A DNA stretch of 64,000 bases from assembly GCF_039655875.1 (NCBI RefSeq), contig NZ_JBBYXK010000003.1:186001-250000 (forward strand), read 5' to 3'. The translations under genes were made by a program, and so were the position numbers. Shown here piece after piece: positions 28,687 to 37,347 of the stretch. Position 1 is the stretch's first letter. Each line of letters opens with the position of its first letter. A model generated the notes under the pieces. That model was not told the DNA's origin. It ran no database searches and saw nothing but the letters and a program-made list of their open reading frames with translations. The DNA comes from Emcibacter sp. SYSU 3D8. GTDB lineage: Bacteria > Pseudomonadota > Alphaproteobacteria > SMXS01.

Positions 28687-29655
28687 ATGCCGGTAGTCTT
28701 TCCGGAACCGACTTTCATCACTATCAATGGCATCCGCATGGCGGTCTACGAGGCTGGCCCGAAGGACGGCCCGCCTGTCGTGCTGGCCCATGGCTGGCCT
28801 GAACTCGCCTACGCCTGGCGCCACCAGCTGAAGGCGCTGGGCGAGGCGGGCTATCACGCCATGGCGCCGGACCAGCGCGGCTATGGCCTGACCGAAAAGC
28901 CCTGCGTGATCCGCGAATACGACATCCACCACCTCACCGCCGACATGGCCGGCCTGCTCGACGCCTTCGGCCATGACAGGGCGGTGTTCGCCGGCCACGA
29001 CTGGGGCGGCATCATGGTCTGGCAGATGGCGCTGCTGCATCCGGGCCGCGTTGCCGGGGTGATCGGCGCCGGCGCGCCGTTCTTCCCGCGCAGCCGCCGC
29101 GACCCCGAACAGGTGATGCGCGAGGCGTGGGGGCCGGACTGGTATATCTGCGACTTCCAGGATTCGAGGCGCGCCGACGAGGCCATGCTGACCAACGTCG
29201 AGGCCATCTTCACCAACCAGTTCCGCAAGCTGACGCGCAGCTACGCCGAATACCAGGCGCTGCCCAAGGAAGACCGTAACCGCACCATCCAGAAGCGCAT
29301 CGACCCGCGCCCCGGCCGCGTCTTCCTCAGCGACGCGGAACGTCAGGTCTATATCGACACCTACCGGCGGACCGGCTTCACCTCGACCATCGACTGGTAC
29401 CGCAACTGGAGCTGGAACTGGGAGAGCACCGCCGATGTGGAACAGAAAATCCGCGTCCCCTGCCTCTACATCCAGGCCGCCGACGATCCGGCCGTGCCGC
29501 CGGGCTTCGGCGACGACATGGAGCAGTATATCGACGATGTGGAACGCTACCGGGTCGAGGATTGCGGCCACTGCATCCAGCAGGAACATCCCGAGGAAGT
29601 GACCCGGGCGATGCTGGACTGGCTGGGGCGGAAATATCCGGGGCAGGCAGGGTGA
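28687..29655 (+). CDS. Alpha/beta hydrolase, epoxide hydrolase-like
   Basis: This 322-aa protein has the soluble epoxide hydrolase pattern: oxyanion motif HGWPE, DQRGYGLTEKP, nucleophile elbow GHDWGG with Asp as nucleophile, and the late His in VEDCGHCIQQEHPEEV. These fit hydrolysis of an epoxide (or haloalkane) to a diol. A cap domain lies between about residues 130 and 230. ATG 28687 follows GGGAGAGGAG. It is divergent from the alcohol dehydrogenase, from which it is separated by a tandem repeat. The natural substrate is unknown. Confidence 0.88.
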   Translation: MPVVFPEPTFITINGIRMAVYEAGPKDGPPVVLAHGWPELAYAWRHQLKALGEAGYHAMAPDQRGYGLTEKPCVIREYDIHHLTADMAGLLDAFGHDRAVFAGHDWGGIMVWQMALLHPGRVAGVIGAGAPFFPRSRRDPEQVMREAWGPDWYICDFQDSRRADEAMLTNVEAIFTNQFRKLTRSYAEYQALPKEDRNRTIQKRIDPRPGRVFLSDAERQVYIDTYRRTGFTSTIDWYRNWSWNWESTADVEQKIRVPCLYIQAADDPAVPPGFGDDMEQYIDDVERYRVEDCGHCIQQEHPEEVTRAMLDWLGRKYPGQAG

Positions 29656-29778
29656 CGGTGAAGCGCGCACCGGGCCTGCCATATGAGCCGATGGCGCGCT
29701 GATCTGAATGCCCCGAATACGCGCTGTCAGCCGAACGCGCCCGCTTGCAGGCGCGGCCAATGCCGTTATCGTTGTGAC

Positions 29779-31134
29779 ATGAAGACGCTCAAGAGCCTTG
29801 CCCTTGCCGCCGTCCTGCTGATCGTGCTCCCCGCGCCGGGGTGGACACAGGAGGACGTTGCCGCGCCGGCGCCGCAACCCTCGCCGATCGCCACCACGAC
29901 CGCCGCGTCGGAAAACGCCGACATCGCCGGCCGGATCCGCAGCATCTTTGCCGAGATCGACGCCCTTGGCGCGGTCGAGGTGCGGGTGTCGTCCGGCGTC
30001 GTCACGCTATCCGGCATGGTGCCGAGTCAGGCGGATGTGGCGCGCGCCGAGGCGATCGCCGCGCGCGTCTCCGGCGTGGTCACGGTGCAGAACGACCTGC
30101 GGCGCGACCTCGACCTCGATACCAATCTGGCCCCGACGCTGGACCAGATCAGCCAGGATGTCCGCAGCCTGTTCCGTGCCTTGCCGCTGATCGGCGTCGC
30201 CATCGCCCTGGGGCTGCTGATCGGGGCCGCGGGCTATCTTCTCGCCTCGGTCGGCCGGTTCTGGCGATGGATCACGCCCAATCCGTTCCTCGCCGAGCTG
30301 GCCGCCACCTTCGTCCGTTTCGTGTCCATCGTTGTCGGGCTGATCGCCGCGCTGGAGGTGCTGGGCGCCACCGCCCTGCTGGGCGCGGTGCTGGGCGGCG
30401 CCGGGGTGATCGGCATCGCCATCGGTTTCGCGGTGCGCGACACCGTCGACAATTACGTGTCGAGCCTGATGCTCAGCCTGCGCCAGCCGTTCCGTGCCAA
30501 CGACCATGTGGTGATCGAAGGACATGAAGGCCGCGTGGTGCGGCTGACCTCGCGCGCCAGCATCCTGATGACCCTCGACGGCAACCATCTGCGCATTCCC
30601 AACTCGGTCGTGTTCAAGGCGGTGATCCTGAACTACACGCGCAATCCCGAACGCCGCTTCGAGTTCGAACTGGGCATCGACGCCGAGGACGATCCGATCC
30701 AGGGCATGGCGGTCGGGCTGGAGGCGGTCAAGGCATTGCCCTTCGTGCTCGGCAATCCGCCGGCCACGGCGATCATCCAGAAGGTGGGTGACTCCAATAT
30801 CGTACTGCGGTTCTACGGATGGATCGACCAGACGCAAACCGACTTCCTGAAGGGGCGCAGCCTCGCCATCCAGGCCGCCAAGTCGGTGCTCGAGGGTGCC
30901 GGGTTCGCCCTTCCCGAACCGATCTACCGCCTGCGGTTCGACAAGGGCGTGGAATTGCCGGCGGCCGCGACGACGGCGCCCGAGAAGACCTTACGGCCTG
31001 CAGCGACGCCGCCGGTGACATCCGCCGCGCCGGGCGACACCGCCCCCGACTCCCACGTGGCCCAGATGGTGTCCGAGGAGCGCGCGGAGGCCGGCACGGA
31101 CGACCTTCTCGACGACCGCCGGCCCATCGAATAG
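29779..31134 (+). CDS. MscS-type mechanosensitive channel with BON domain
   Basis: This 451-aa protein begins with a signal peptide (MKTLKSLALAAVLLIVLPAPGWTQ). A periplasmic BON domain follows at about residues 52-112 (GAVEVRVSSGVVTLSGMVPSQADVARAEAIAARVSGVVTVQNDL). Three membrane spans come next, the last being the Gly/Ala-rich pore helix (ALLGAVLGGAGVIGIAIGFAVRDTVDNYVSSLMLSLRQPF). The cytoplasmic MscS beta domain (ANDHVVIEGHEGRVVRLTSRASILMTLDGNHLRIPN) precedes a disordered C-tail. It should release solutes on hypo-osmotic shock; BON domains suggest contact with membrane or wall. ATG 29779 begins the signal peptide. Confidence 0.92.
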   Translation: MKTLKSLALAAVLLIVLPAPGWTQEDVAAPAPQPSPIATTTAASENADIAGRIRSIFAEIDALGAVEVRVSSGVVTLSGMVPSQADVARAEAIAARVSGVVTVQNDLRRDLDLDTNLAPTLDQISQDVRSLFRALPLIGVAIALGLLIGAAGYLLASVGRFWRWITPNPFLAELAATFVRFVSIVVGLIAALEVLGATALLGAVLGGAGVIGIAIGFAVRDTVDNYVSSLMLSLRQPFRANDHVVIEGHEGRVVRLTSRASILMTLDGNHLRIPNSVVFKAVILNYTRNPERRFEFELGIDAEDDPIQGMAVGLEAVKALPFVLGNPPATAIIQKVGDSNIVLRFYGWIDQTQTDFLKGRSLAIQAAKSVLEGAGFALPEPIYRLRFDKGVELPAAATTAPEKTLRPAATPPVTSAAPGDTAPDSHVAQMVSEERAEAGTDDLLDDRRPIE

Positions 31135-31176
31135 GCGGCGCGCCGGCGGGGCGGACTATGGTGGCAGGAGGACCAG

Positions 31177-32430
31177 GTGACTATCGACTCGATCGACCTC
31201 TACGACCCGAAGACCCAGGCGGACTGGTTTCCCGCTTACCGGGCGCTGCACGAGCAGGCGCCGGTCTACCGCATCCCCGGCAGCGACACCTATGTGATCT
31301 GCAAGTACGAGGACGTCCTCGCCGTCATCCGCGACCCGGAGACCTTCTCCAACCAGCCGGAAATCCACGGCGGCGAACAGCTCATCGAGCATCCCGAGGC
31401 GCGCCAGTACTACATCGATCACGGCCTCGGCAAGGACACCGGCCGCGCCCGCTGGCCGCTGCTGGGCATGGACCCGCCCGACCACAAGAAATACCGGGTG
31501 CTGATCGACAAGGACCTGCTGAGCAAGACCACCCTGCGCCGCGCCCAGCCGATGATCGAGCAAACGGTTGACGAACTGATCGACGGCTTCGCCGCGTCCG
31601 GGGAGATCGAGTTCATCCGGGACTTCGCCGTGCCGCTGCCGGTGCGGATCATCACCCTGATGATCGGCTTCCCGCTGGAGGACATCCCCCAGCTGAAGGA
31701 ATGGTCGACCGCCTGGACCTTGCCCTTCATGCGCGGCCTGACCCTGGAGCAGGAGCTGGAGGTCGCCCGCCAGGGCGTCGCCTTCCAGGACTACATCAGG
31801 CGCACCGCCGACGCGCGCCGCAAGGAGCCGAGGGACGACGTCATCACCCATCTGGTGCAGGCGCGCTACGAGGGCGAGCGCCCGCTGACCGACCACGAGA
31901 TCGCGTCGATCGTCGACAACATGTATGTGGGCGGCAACGAGACCACGACGTTCACTCTGGCGTCGGGCCTGTGGCTGATGCTGCGCGACCCGGCGGTGTA
32001 TGGCGCGCTGCGGGCCGACCCGTCGAAGATCCCGAACTTCGCCGAGGAGGTGCTGCGTTTCGAATCGCCGACCCAGGGCCTGTACCGCATCGCCACCCGC
32101 GACACCGAAATCCGCGGCGTGCCGATCCCGAAGGGCTCGACCGTCCACATCCGCTTCGGCGCCGCCAACCGCGACGGCGACGTCTTCAAATGCCCCGACC
32201 AGCTGGACATCGACCGCGAGAACGCCGGCAAGCACCTGGCCTTCAGCCAGGGCGAGCACCACTGCCCCGGCGGCCCGCTCGCCCGCATGGAACTGGTGAT
32301 CGCGTTCGAGCGGCTGATCGCTCGCCTGCCGAACTTACGGCTGACGCCGGGCAGGAACGATTTCACGCACTATCCGGGGTTTGTATTGAGGGGGCTGAAG
32401 GAATTGCACGTGTCATTCGACCGAGGATAA
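31177..32430 (+). CDS. Cytochrome P450
   Basis: This 417-aa soluble bacterial P450 monooxygenase has all core motifs: I-helix GGNETTT (near residue 250), K-helix EEVLRFESP, and heme-binding FSQGEHHCPGG with ligand Cys363 (FxxGxHxCxG with Glu at the usual basic position). GTG 31177 follows GGAGGACCAG. Such proteins usually need a separate ferredoxin and reductase, none of which is in the window. The substrate may be a hydrophobic terpenoid, steroid or fatty acid, but this is a guess from the family only. Confidence 0.93.
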   Translation: MTIDSIDLYDPKTQADWFPAYRALHEQAPVYRIPGSDTYVICKYEDVLAVIRDPETFSNQPEIHGGEQLIEHPEARQYYIDHGLGKDTGRARWPLLGMDPPDHKKYRVLIDKDLLSKTTLRRAQPMIEQTVDELIDGFAASGEIEFIRDFAVPLPVRIITLMIGFPLEDIPQLKEWSTAWTLPFMRGLTLEQELEVARQGVAFQDYIRRTADARRKEPRDDVITHLVQARYEGERPLTDHEIASIVDNMYVGGNETTTFTLASGLWLMLRDPAVYGALRADPSKIPNFAEEVLRFESPTQGLYRIATRDTEIRGVPIPKGSTVHIRFGAANRDGDVFKCPDQLDIDRENAGKHLAFSQGEHHCPGGPLARMELVIAFERLIARLPNLRLTPGRNDFTHYPGFVLRGLKELHVSFDRG

Positions 32431-32506
32431 GGGACCTGCCCATCCATTCTGCGGATCAGGTCCCGGCGAGGGATCAAATGACCACCGCAGTCGTTGATGT
32501 CGCACG

Positions 32507-33145
32507 ATGGATATTTCGACCTACCCCGAATGGCAGCGGCTCGCACTCTATGCGGCAGGCGGTGCCGTGCTGCTCATCATCTTGTTCAAAATCCCCTTTC
32601 TGGGCCGAGTCCTGCGCGCGCTGTTTTCGGTCGCGCTGCTGGCTTTCGGGCTGTTTGTGCTGCTGCAGCAGGCGCCGTTCGATCCCACTCTGGCCCGCCT
32701 GACGAAGTCGATCGGACTCGATAGCCAGCAGGTGGTTGGCGAGGAGGTCCGCATCCGCATGGCGCGGGACGGACACTTCTGGGCGCAGGCGCGGATCAAC
32801 GGCGTCGAGCGGCGCATGCTGATCGACAGCGGGGCCACGGTCACCGTGCTGTCGCGGCAAACGTCAGCAATCGCCTCGATCGATCAGGATGCAGGGATCG
32901 TCCCGGTGCTTCTGAAGACCGCCAACGGCACCGTGCAGGCCGAGACCGGTACAATCGGGACGCTGGTGATCGGCGGCATCGAGGCGCGGGACCTGAAAGT
33001 CGTCATCTCGCCCGCCATCGGGAATGTCGATGTCCTGGGCATGAACTTCCTGTCCCAGCTTGCGTCCTGGCGCGTCGAGGGCCGCACGCTGATCCTGATC
33101 CCGCCCGGCGGAGGGGAAACAACGGTGCCCAATCAGGCCGGATGA
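32507..33145 (+). CDS. Membrane-anchored retropepsin-like aspartic protease
   Basis: This 212-aa protein has two N-terminal hydrophobic helices (about 12-28 and 33-49). A single retropepsin-type domain follows, with the active-site motif LIDSGATVTVLSRQT (Asp near 103) and the later VDVLGMNFLSQL flap/psi-loop segment. It resembles the TIGR02281 clan AA proteases of alphaproteobacteria. Such domains dimerise to form one active site. Location is the inner membrane with the protease probably periplasmic. ATG 32507 is the first good start, with weak ribosome-site support. It is convergent with the thiolase gene. Confidence 0.9.
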   Translation: MDISTYPEWQRLALYAAGGAVLLIILFKIPFLGRVLRALFSVALLAFGLFVLLQQAPFDPTLARLTKSIGLDSQQVVGEEVRIRMARDGHFWAQARINGVERRMLIDSGATVTVLSRQTSAIASIDQDAGIVPVLLKTANGTVQAETGTIGTLVIGGIEARDLKVVISPAIGNVDVLGMNFLSQLASWRVEGRTLILIPPGGGETTVPNQAG

Positions 33146-33165
33146 GCCGGTCCGTGTGCGCCGTT

Positions 33166-33187
33166 CCGGCCGGGCGCCCGGGGCCGG
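33166..33187. terminator. Possible GC hairpin between convergent genes
   Basis: CCGGCC (33166-33171) pairs with GGCCGG (33182-33187) in the 48-base gap between the protease and thiolase genes. There is no T-run, so support is weak. Confidence 0.35.
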
Positions 33188-33193
33188 CGAAGG

Positions 33194-34405
33194 CTATACC
33201 CGCTCGAAAATCGCCGCCAGGCCCTGGCCGCCACCGATGCACATGGTCTCGAGGCCGTAGCGGGCGCCGCGGCGGTCCATTTCCATCAGCATGGTGGTGA
33301 GGATGCGGCCGCCGGTGGCGCCGACCGGGTGGCCCATGGAGATGCCCGAGCCGTTGACGTTGATGCGCTGCTCGTGGTCCGTGTCGGTCAGGCCCAGCGC
33401 CTTGGTACAGGCCAGAACCTGGGCGGCAAAGGCCTCGTTGAGCTCGATCAGGTCGAGGTCGCTCAAGGTCAGGCCGGCGCGCTCCAGCGCCTTCTGCGTC
33501 GCCGGGACCGGGCCGATGCCCATCACTTCGGGGCCGACGCCGGCCAGCGACCACGACTTCAACCGCGCCATGGGCTTCAGGCCCTCGCGCTCGGCGATCT
33601 CGCGGGTGGTGACGATGCAGGCCGAGGCGCCGTCGTTCTGGCCCGATGCATTGCCGGCGGTGACGGTCGAGGCCGGATCCTGCTTCAGCCGGATCGGCTT
33701 GAGGGTCGCCAGCTTCTCCACCGTGGTGCCGGGGCGCACATGCTCGTCCTTGTCGACGACGATGTCGCCCTTGCGGGTTTTCAGCGTGACCGGGACGATC
33801 TCCTGGGCAAAGCGGCCGTCTTCCATGGCGGCCGTGGCGCGCGCATGCGAGCGGGCGGCCAGCTCGTCCTGTTCCTCGCGGGTGACCTGGTATTCGCGGC
33901 GCAGATTCTCGGCGGTCTCGATCATGCCGCCCGCCACCGGATGGTTCTTGCCGCCTGCGGTGATGCGGCCGCGCGCCAGCGCGTCCTCGAGCATGATGCC
34001 CTGGCCGGTCACGCCCCAGCGTGTCTCGGTGGTGTAGAACGGCGCCCGGCTCATGGATTCGGCGCCGCCAGCGATCACCAGATCGCTGCCGCCGGTGCCC
34101 ACCTGCATGATGGCGTAGATGATGCCCTGCAGGCCCGAGCCGCAGCGGCGGTCGATCTGAAGCCCGCCCGCCGTGATCGGCAGGCCCGCATCCAGCGCGA
34201 CGACGCGGCCCAGCGCCGGCGCGTCCATGGTCGGGTAGCAGTTGGCGAAGATCACGTCCTCGACCAGTTCGGGATTGAGCCCGGTGCGCGCCATGATGTC
34301 GCGGACGACGGCGGTGCCGAGTTCATGAACAGGCGTGGCCTTGAACGAGCCGCCGAAACCGCCGACGGCGGTGCGCCTCGGTTCGCAAATCACAACATCG
34401 CGCAT
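33194..34405 (-). CDS. Acetyl-CoA C-acyltransferase (thiolase)
   Basis: This 403-aa enzyme has the full thiolase set: nucleophile Cys in QIDRRCGSGLQGI (about 88), NVNGSGISMGHPVGATGGRI, and the second Cys in MCIGGGQGLAAIF at the C-terminus. The start VICEPRRTAVGGFGGSFKATP is typical. It could degrade 3-ketoacyl-CoA or make acetoacetyl-CoA. It is a different protein from the thiolase in the fadE operon, with its own promoter region, so it may serve another acyl chain or pathway. ATG 34405 is used. Confidence 0.93.
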   Translation of the reverse strand: MRDVVICEPRRTAVGGFGGSFKATPVHELGTAVVRDIMARTGLNPELVEDVIFANCYPTMDAPALGRVVALDAGLPITAGGLQIDRRCGSGLQGIIYAIMQVGTGGSDLVIAGGAESMSRAPFYTTETRWGVTGQGIMLEDALARGRITAGGKNHPVAGGMIETAENLRREYQVTREEQDELAARSHARATAAMEDGRFAQEIVPVTLKTRKGDIVVDKDEHVRPGTTVEKLATLKPIRLKQDPASTVTAGNASGQNDGASACIVTTREIAEREGLKPMARLKSWSLAGVGPEVMGIGPVPATQKALERAGLTLSDLDLIELNEAFAAQVLACTKALGLTDTDHEQRINVNGSGISMGHPVGATGGRILTTMLMEMDRRGARYGLETMCIGGGQGLAAIFERV

Positions 34406-34467
34406 AATTGTTCCCCTGATCTGATCGCTGGCGATGCTATAGGACGGCCATCAGCGCCTGCCAACCC

Positions 34468-34704
34468 TCATTCTGGACGCGGGCCGTAGCCGGGTTGCTT
34501 CGACAGGCTGTCCCACTTGCCGAGGATGTCGGGCTCGAACACCGTCGCCATCCAGTCGTCCGACGGTACCTCTTCGAACGCGACCGACACCGATGTGTCC
34601 TTCGAGCCCAGGAGGCGGACGAAATCGTCGGCGATGGCCTGCGCCAGCTCGGCCTTCTGCTCCCGCGTCTTGCCGGGCCACAATTTGACGATGACGTGAG
34701 GCAT
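34468..34704 (-). CDS. Tautomerase family protein (4-oxalocrotonate tautomerase-like)
   Basis: This 78-aa protein starts MPHVIVKLWPGKTREQKAELAQAIADDFVRLLG, where Pro2 becomes the N-terminal catalytic base after Met removal. The remainder (SVSVAFEEVPSDDWMATVFEPDIL) fits PptA/YdcE-like tautomerases. ATG 34704, with AAAGGAG six bases upstream, is required to expose the Pro; a longer frame beginning MPLIFTGKER is rejected. Members isomerise keto-enol compounds; the substrate is unknown. Confidence 0.88.
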   Translation of the reverse strand: MPHVIVKLWPGKTREQKAELAQAIADDFVRLLGSKDTSVSVAFEEVPSDDWMATVFEPDILGKWDSLSKQPGYGPRPE

Positions 34705-34859
34705 TGTCCGCTCCTTTCCGGTGAAAATTAGCGGCAAGTCTAATGCAAAACTCCCTCCGTCCTACATCCATCGCGTCTTCAATCTCGGTGATTCTGCTTC
34801 GCTACGCTCGCAGAGTCACGTCATGGGAGAGTGCAGAAAACACCGGCTGCGGCCTCGCA

Positions 34860-35666
34860 CTACCGGAACGCCCACCTGAGAACTTCGGCGATGCCCCGGG
34901 TGCCGCCATGGACGAGGGGGCGCGTCAGCGTCGACGGGCGCAGGCCGTGCATGTGCCGCGCCCATGCCGGCAGCAGGTCGACCGAAGCCTGGAACGTCAG
35001 CTGCTGGATCGGCAGCGCCGCCCAGTGCTGCGGCGCGTTGTTGAGCAGAATCCGGGCCACTTCCCGCGTTCTGCTGTCGGCCCGCAGCCGGGGCCGCATG
35101 CTTTCCATATAGGCAAGGGCCGCCGCCCGGCTCGCCGGCACCTCGTCCGCGCCCAGGCCGTGCGCCACCACCGCGACCTCGGCGAAGTAGCGGTCCTGGT
35201 CGGCCTGCGTCATGTCCGGCTCGGCATAGCGGCGCCAGGCGTCGAGGAAGCAGACCGCCTCGGTGACGTGCACCCAGGCCAGCAGCGCCGGATCGCCGGC
35301 CGAATAGGGCGTGCCGTCGGGCAGCGTCCCGTGGACGCAGCCATGCACCGCGCGCACCCGGGCGATGGCGGATTCGGCGTCCTCGGGGCCGCCATAGGTG
35401 GTGAGGGCGATGAAACGGGCGGTGCGGCGCAGCCTGCCCAGCATGTCTTGGCGGAAGTTGGAGTGGTCCCACACGCCGGCGAGCACGGCGGGATGCAGCA
35501 TCTGCAGCAGCAGGGCGGCGACGCCGCCGACCATCATCGAGGTCACGTCGCCGTGCACCCGCCAGGCGACGGCGGCGGGGCCGAACAGGCCGTCGTCACG
35601 CCGCTGCACCGGCGTCTCGCCGCGGGCGCGGTCGTTGAAGACGGCGCGGACCCGGTCGATGACCAT
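34860..35666 (-). CDS. MpaB-like oxygenase family protein (DUF2236)
   Basis: This 268-aa protein belongs to the DUF2236/MpaB family, which includes heme oxygenases such as latex-clearing protein and fungal MpaB. Visible signatures are GPAAVAWRVHGDVTSMMVGGVAALLLQMLHPAVLAGVWDHSNFRQDMLGRLRRTARFIALTTYG, VRAVHGCVHG and DPALLAWVHVTEAVCFLDA. ATG 35666 has AGGTGG eight bases upstream and is preferred to ATG 35687, which lacks a ribosome site. The substrate is unknown. Confidence 0.85.
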   Translation of the reverse strand: MVIDRVRAVFNDRARGETPVQRRDDGLFGPAAVAWRVHGDVTSMMVGGVAALLLQMLHPAVLAGVWDHSNFRQDMLGRLRRTARFIALTTYGGPEDAESAIARVRAVHGCVHGTLPDGTPYSAGDPALLAWVHVTEAVCFLDAWRRYAEPDMTQADQDRYFAEVAVVAHGLGADEVPASRAAALAYMESMRPRLRADSRTREVARILLNNAPQHWAALPIQQLTFQASVDLLPAWARHMHGLRPSTLTRPLVHGGTRGIAEVLRWAFR

Positions 35667-35732
35667 ACCCTTTACCACCTGTCGCATGGAGAAGGAGAGT
35701 GGGACGCCGGATGGGAAAAGTCGAGATGGCGG

Positions 35733-36350
35733 TCAGGATTTCAGCCTGATCTTCTCCTCGATCGTCACTGACGCCTTCTCTTCCTTCTTCCGCCGGTCGA
35801 ACACGCCCTTCATGTGGCGAATGTCGGCGGCGGAAAGGTGCTTTTCGGCGGCGACGAACTGCTCCTGCTCCTCCTCGCGGATGTGGTGGAGATATTTCTC
35901 CTTGAGCGCCTCGAAGCGCTCGGTCCAGGCGCGGGTCGCCATGTCGCGGGCGGCGAGATCGGCGACCATCTCGTCGATCTGCTTGTGCTCGTGCACTGCG
36001 TGCCGTCCATCATCGGTGGTGTCCGGATTGCGCAGGACCGTGGACCACAGCGCCTGCTCCTCGGCGGCGGCGTGGGCTTTGACCTCATGGACCAGTTCCC
36101 GGAAGAGACGCTCGCGCTCGGGCGACTTGCCGTCGGTCTCCTGGACCATGGCGAACAGGGCCCGGTGCCGGTCATGATCCTCGACCAGCCGGCCGAAAAT
36201 GTCCGGGTTGCCGCGAAAGGTGGTCGCCGGGGTGCTGCCAATTCTCGCGGCAAGTCCGGGGGCGGCGGCGCGGGCCATTTCGATCGCCGTGTGCTTGGCG
36301 CGGGCTTCAGTCTCGGCCGTCTTCGCAGGGGCGTCGGCTCTTGCGGTCAT
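35733..36350 (-). CDS. Hemerythrin HHE domain protein
   Basis: This 205-aa protein carries a hemerythrin-type cation-binding four-helix domain at about residues 55-165. Candidate iron ligands are in LVEDHDRHRALF, KAHAAAEEQALWSTVL, AVHEHKQIDEMV and YLHHIREEEQEQF, the usual H/HxxxE spacing. The N-terminal 40 residues are Ala-rich and basic, and the C-tail is highly charged. It may sense or buffer oxygen, nitric oxide or iron. An exact stress-type promoter lies 34 bases upstream of the ATG at 36350. Confidence 0.9.
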   Translation of the reverse strand: MTARADAPAKTAETEARAKHTAIEMARAAAPGLAARIGSTPATTFRGNPDIFGRLVEDHDRHRALFAMVQETDGKSPERERLFRELVHEVKAHAAAEEQALWSTVLRNPDTTDDGRHAVHEHKQIDEMVADLAARDMATRAWTERFEALKEKYLHHIREEEQEQFVAAEKHLSAADIRHMKGVFDRRKKEEKASVTIEEKIRLKS

Positions 36351-36383
36351 GTGGGGCTACCGGTGGTTTGCGGATACCGGGTA

Positions 36384-36409
36384 AACGGACACGCGGCCTG
36401 CGCGGTTCC
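36384..36409 (-). promoter_or_regulatory. Sigma EcfG-type promoter of the hemerythrin gene
   Basis: GGAAC (36409-36405), a 17-base spacer and CGTT (36387-36384) match exactly on the minus strand. The transcript would start near 36377, about 26 bases before the ATG. Confidence 0.7.
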
Positions 36410-36430
36410 GCGCGGCGGTGCTTTCAGGGT

Positions 36431-37336
36431 CTAGGCGGGCATGACCATGGGCGGCTCGGGTTCCATCTCGACCACATCCACCGTGGCCTTCAGCGTATGG
36501 GCGCCGGAGACGCGGATGACGCCCTTCACCGGCGCCACGTCCACATAGTCGCGCCCCCAGGCCAGCGGGATGTGGTCGTTGCCGGCGTGGCGGGCATTGG
36601 TCGGGTCGATCTCGATCCAGCCGTGCTCGTCGCCGCACCACACGGCGACCCAGGCATGCATGGCGTCGGCGCCCTGCAGCCGCTTCTTGCCGGGCGGCGG
36701 GCGGGTGCGCAGATAGCCGCTGATATAGGCAGCGGCAAGGCCGAGGCCGCGCAGGCCGGCGATCATCACATGGGCAAAGTCCTGGCAAACGCCCTTGCGC
36801 AGCTCGAACGCCTCGCGCGGATCGGACGCCACGTCGGTCACGCCGGGCGCATAGTCGAAGCCGGTATAGATGCGGTTGGACAGCTCGGTCACCGCCTCGA
36901 GGATCGGCCGTCCCGGCTTCATCGAGCGGGCGGCATAGGCAGTGATCTTGGGGTCCAGCGACACGCGCCGGCTGTGGAACAGGAAATGCACCGGCGAGTC
37001 CGGGCCGGGATTGAGGTTCGCCGCACAGGCCGCGCGCACATCCTCCCAGGCCGGCGTCTGCTTGGGATCGGGCAGCGGCGGCGCGTCGCGCTCGACCAAT
37101 GCGCGGGTTTCGATGATCAGCGCGCCGTGCGGCTCGAGGAACGACAGCCACAGATTCTCGTTGCCGAAGAAGTCCAGATAGGCGCGCTGGGTCGTCGGCA
37201 CCGGGTCAACATCGACCCGCTGGCTGATCACCTTCAGGCCGGGCCGGTTGACCAGGGTCAGCCGGACCAGCTGCGACGACAGCGCCACGTTGTTGGCATA
37301 TTCGTAATGCGTCGTCTGGCTGATGTCGTAACGCAT
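36431..37336 (-). CDS. Transglutaminase family protein (third gene of ATP-grasp/alpha-E operon)
   Basis: This 301-aa protein has the bacterial transglutaminase N-terminal beta domain (MRYDISQTTHYEYANNVALSSQLVRLTLVNRPG) and a papain-like core. The triad is intact: Cys184 in RKGVCQDFAHV, His227 in AMHAWVAVW and Asp244 in WIEIDPTNA. ATG 37336 is preferred to a TTG at 37351 that overlaps the upstream stop. It is the last gene of a tight three-gene minus-strand operon with the ATP-grasp/alpha-E and DUF2126 proteins. It is likely a peptidase or amide-transfer enzyme acting on the product of that operon. Confidence 0.92.
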   Translation of the reverse strand: MRYDISQTTHYEYANNVALSSQLVRLTLVNRPGLKVISQRVDVDPVPTTQRAYLDFFGNENLWLSFLEPHGALIIETRALVERDAPPLPDPKQTPAWEDVRAACAANLNPGPDSPVHFLFHSRRVSLDPKITAYAARSMKPGRPILEAVTELSNRIYTGFDYAPGVTDVASDPREAFELRKGVCQDFAHVMIAGLRGLGLAAAYISGYLRTRPPPGKKRLQGADAMHAWVAVWCGDEHGWIEIDPTNARHAGNDHIPLAWGRDYVDVAPVKGVIRVSGAHTLKATVDVVEMEPEPPMVMPA

Positions 37337-37347
37337 GGCGGCCACGC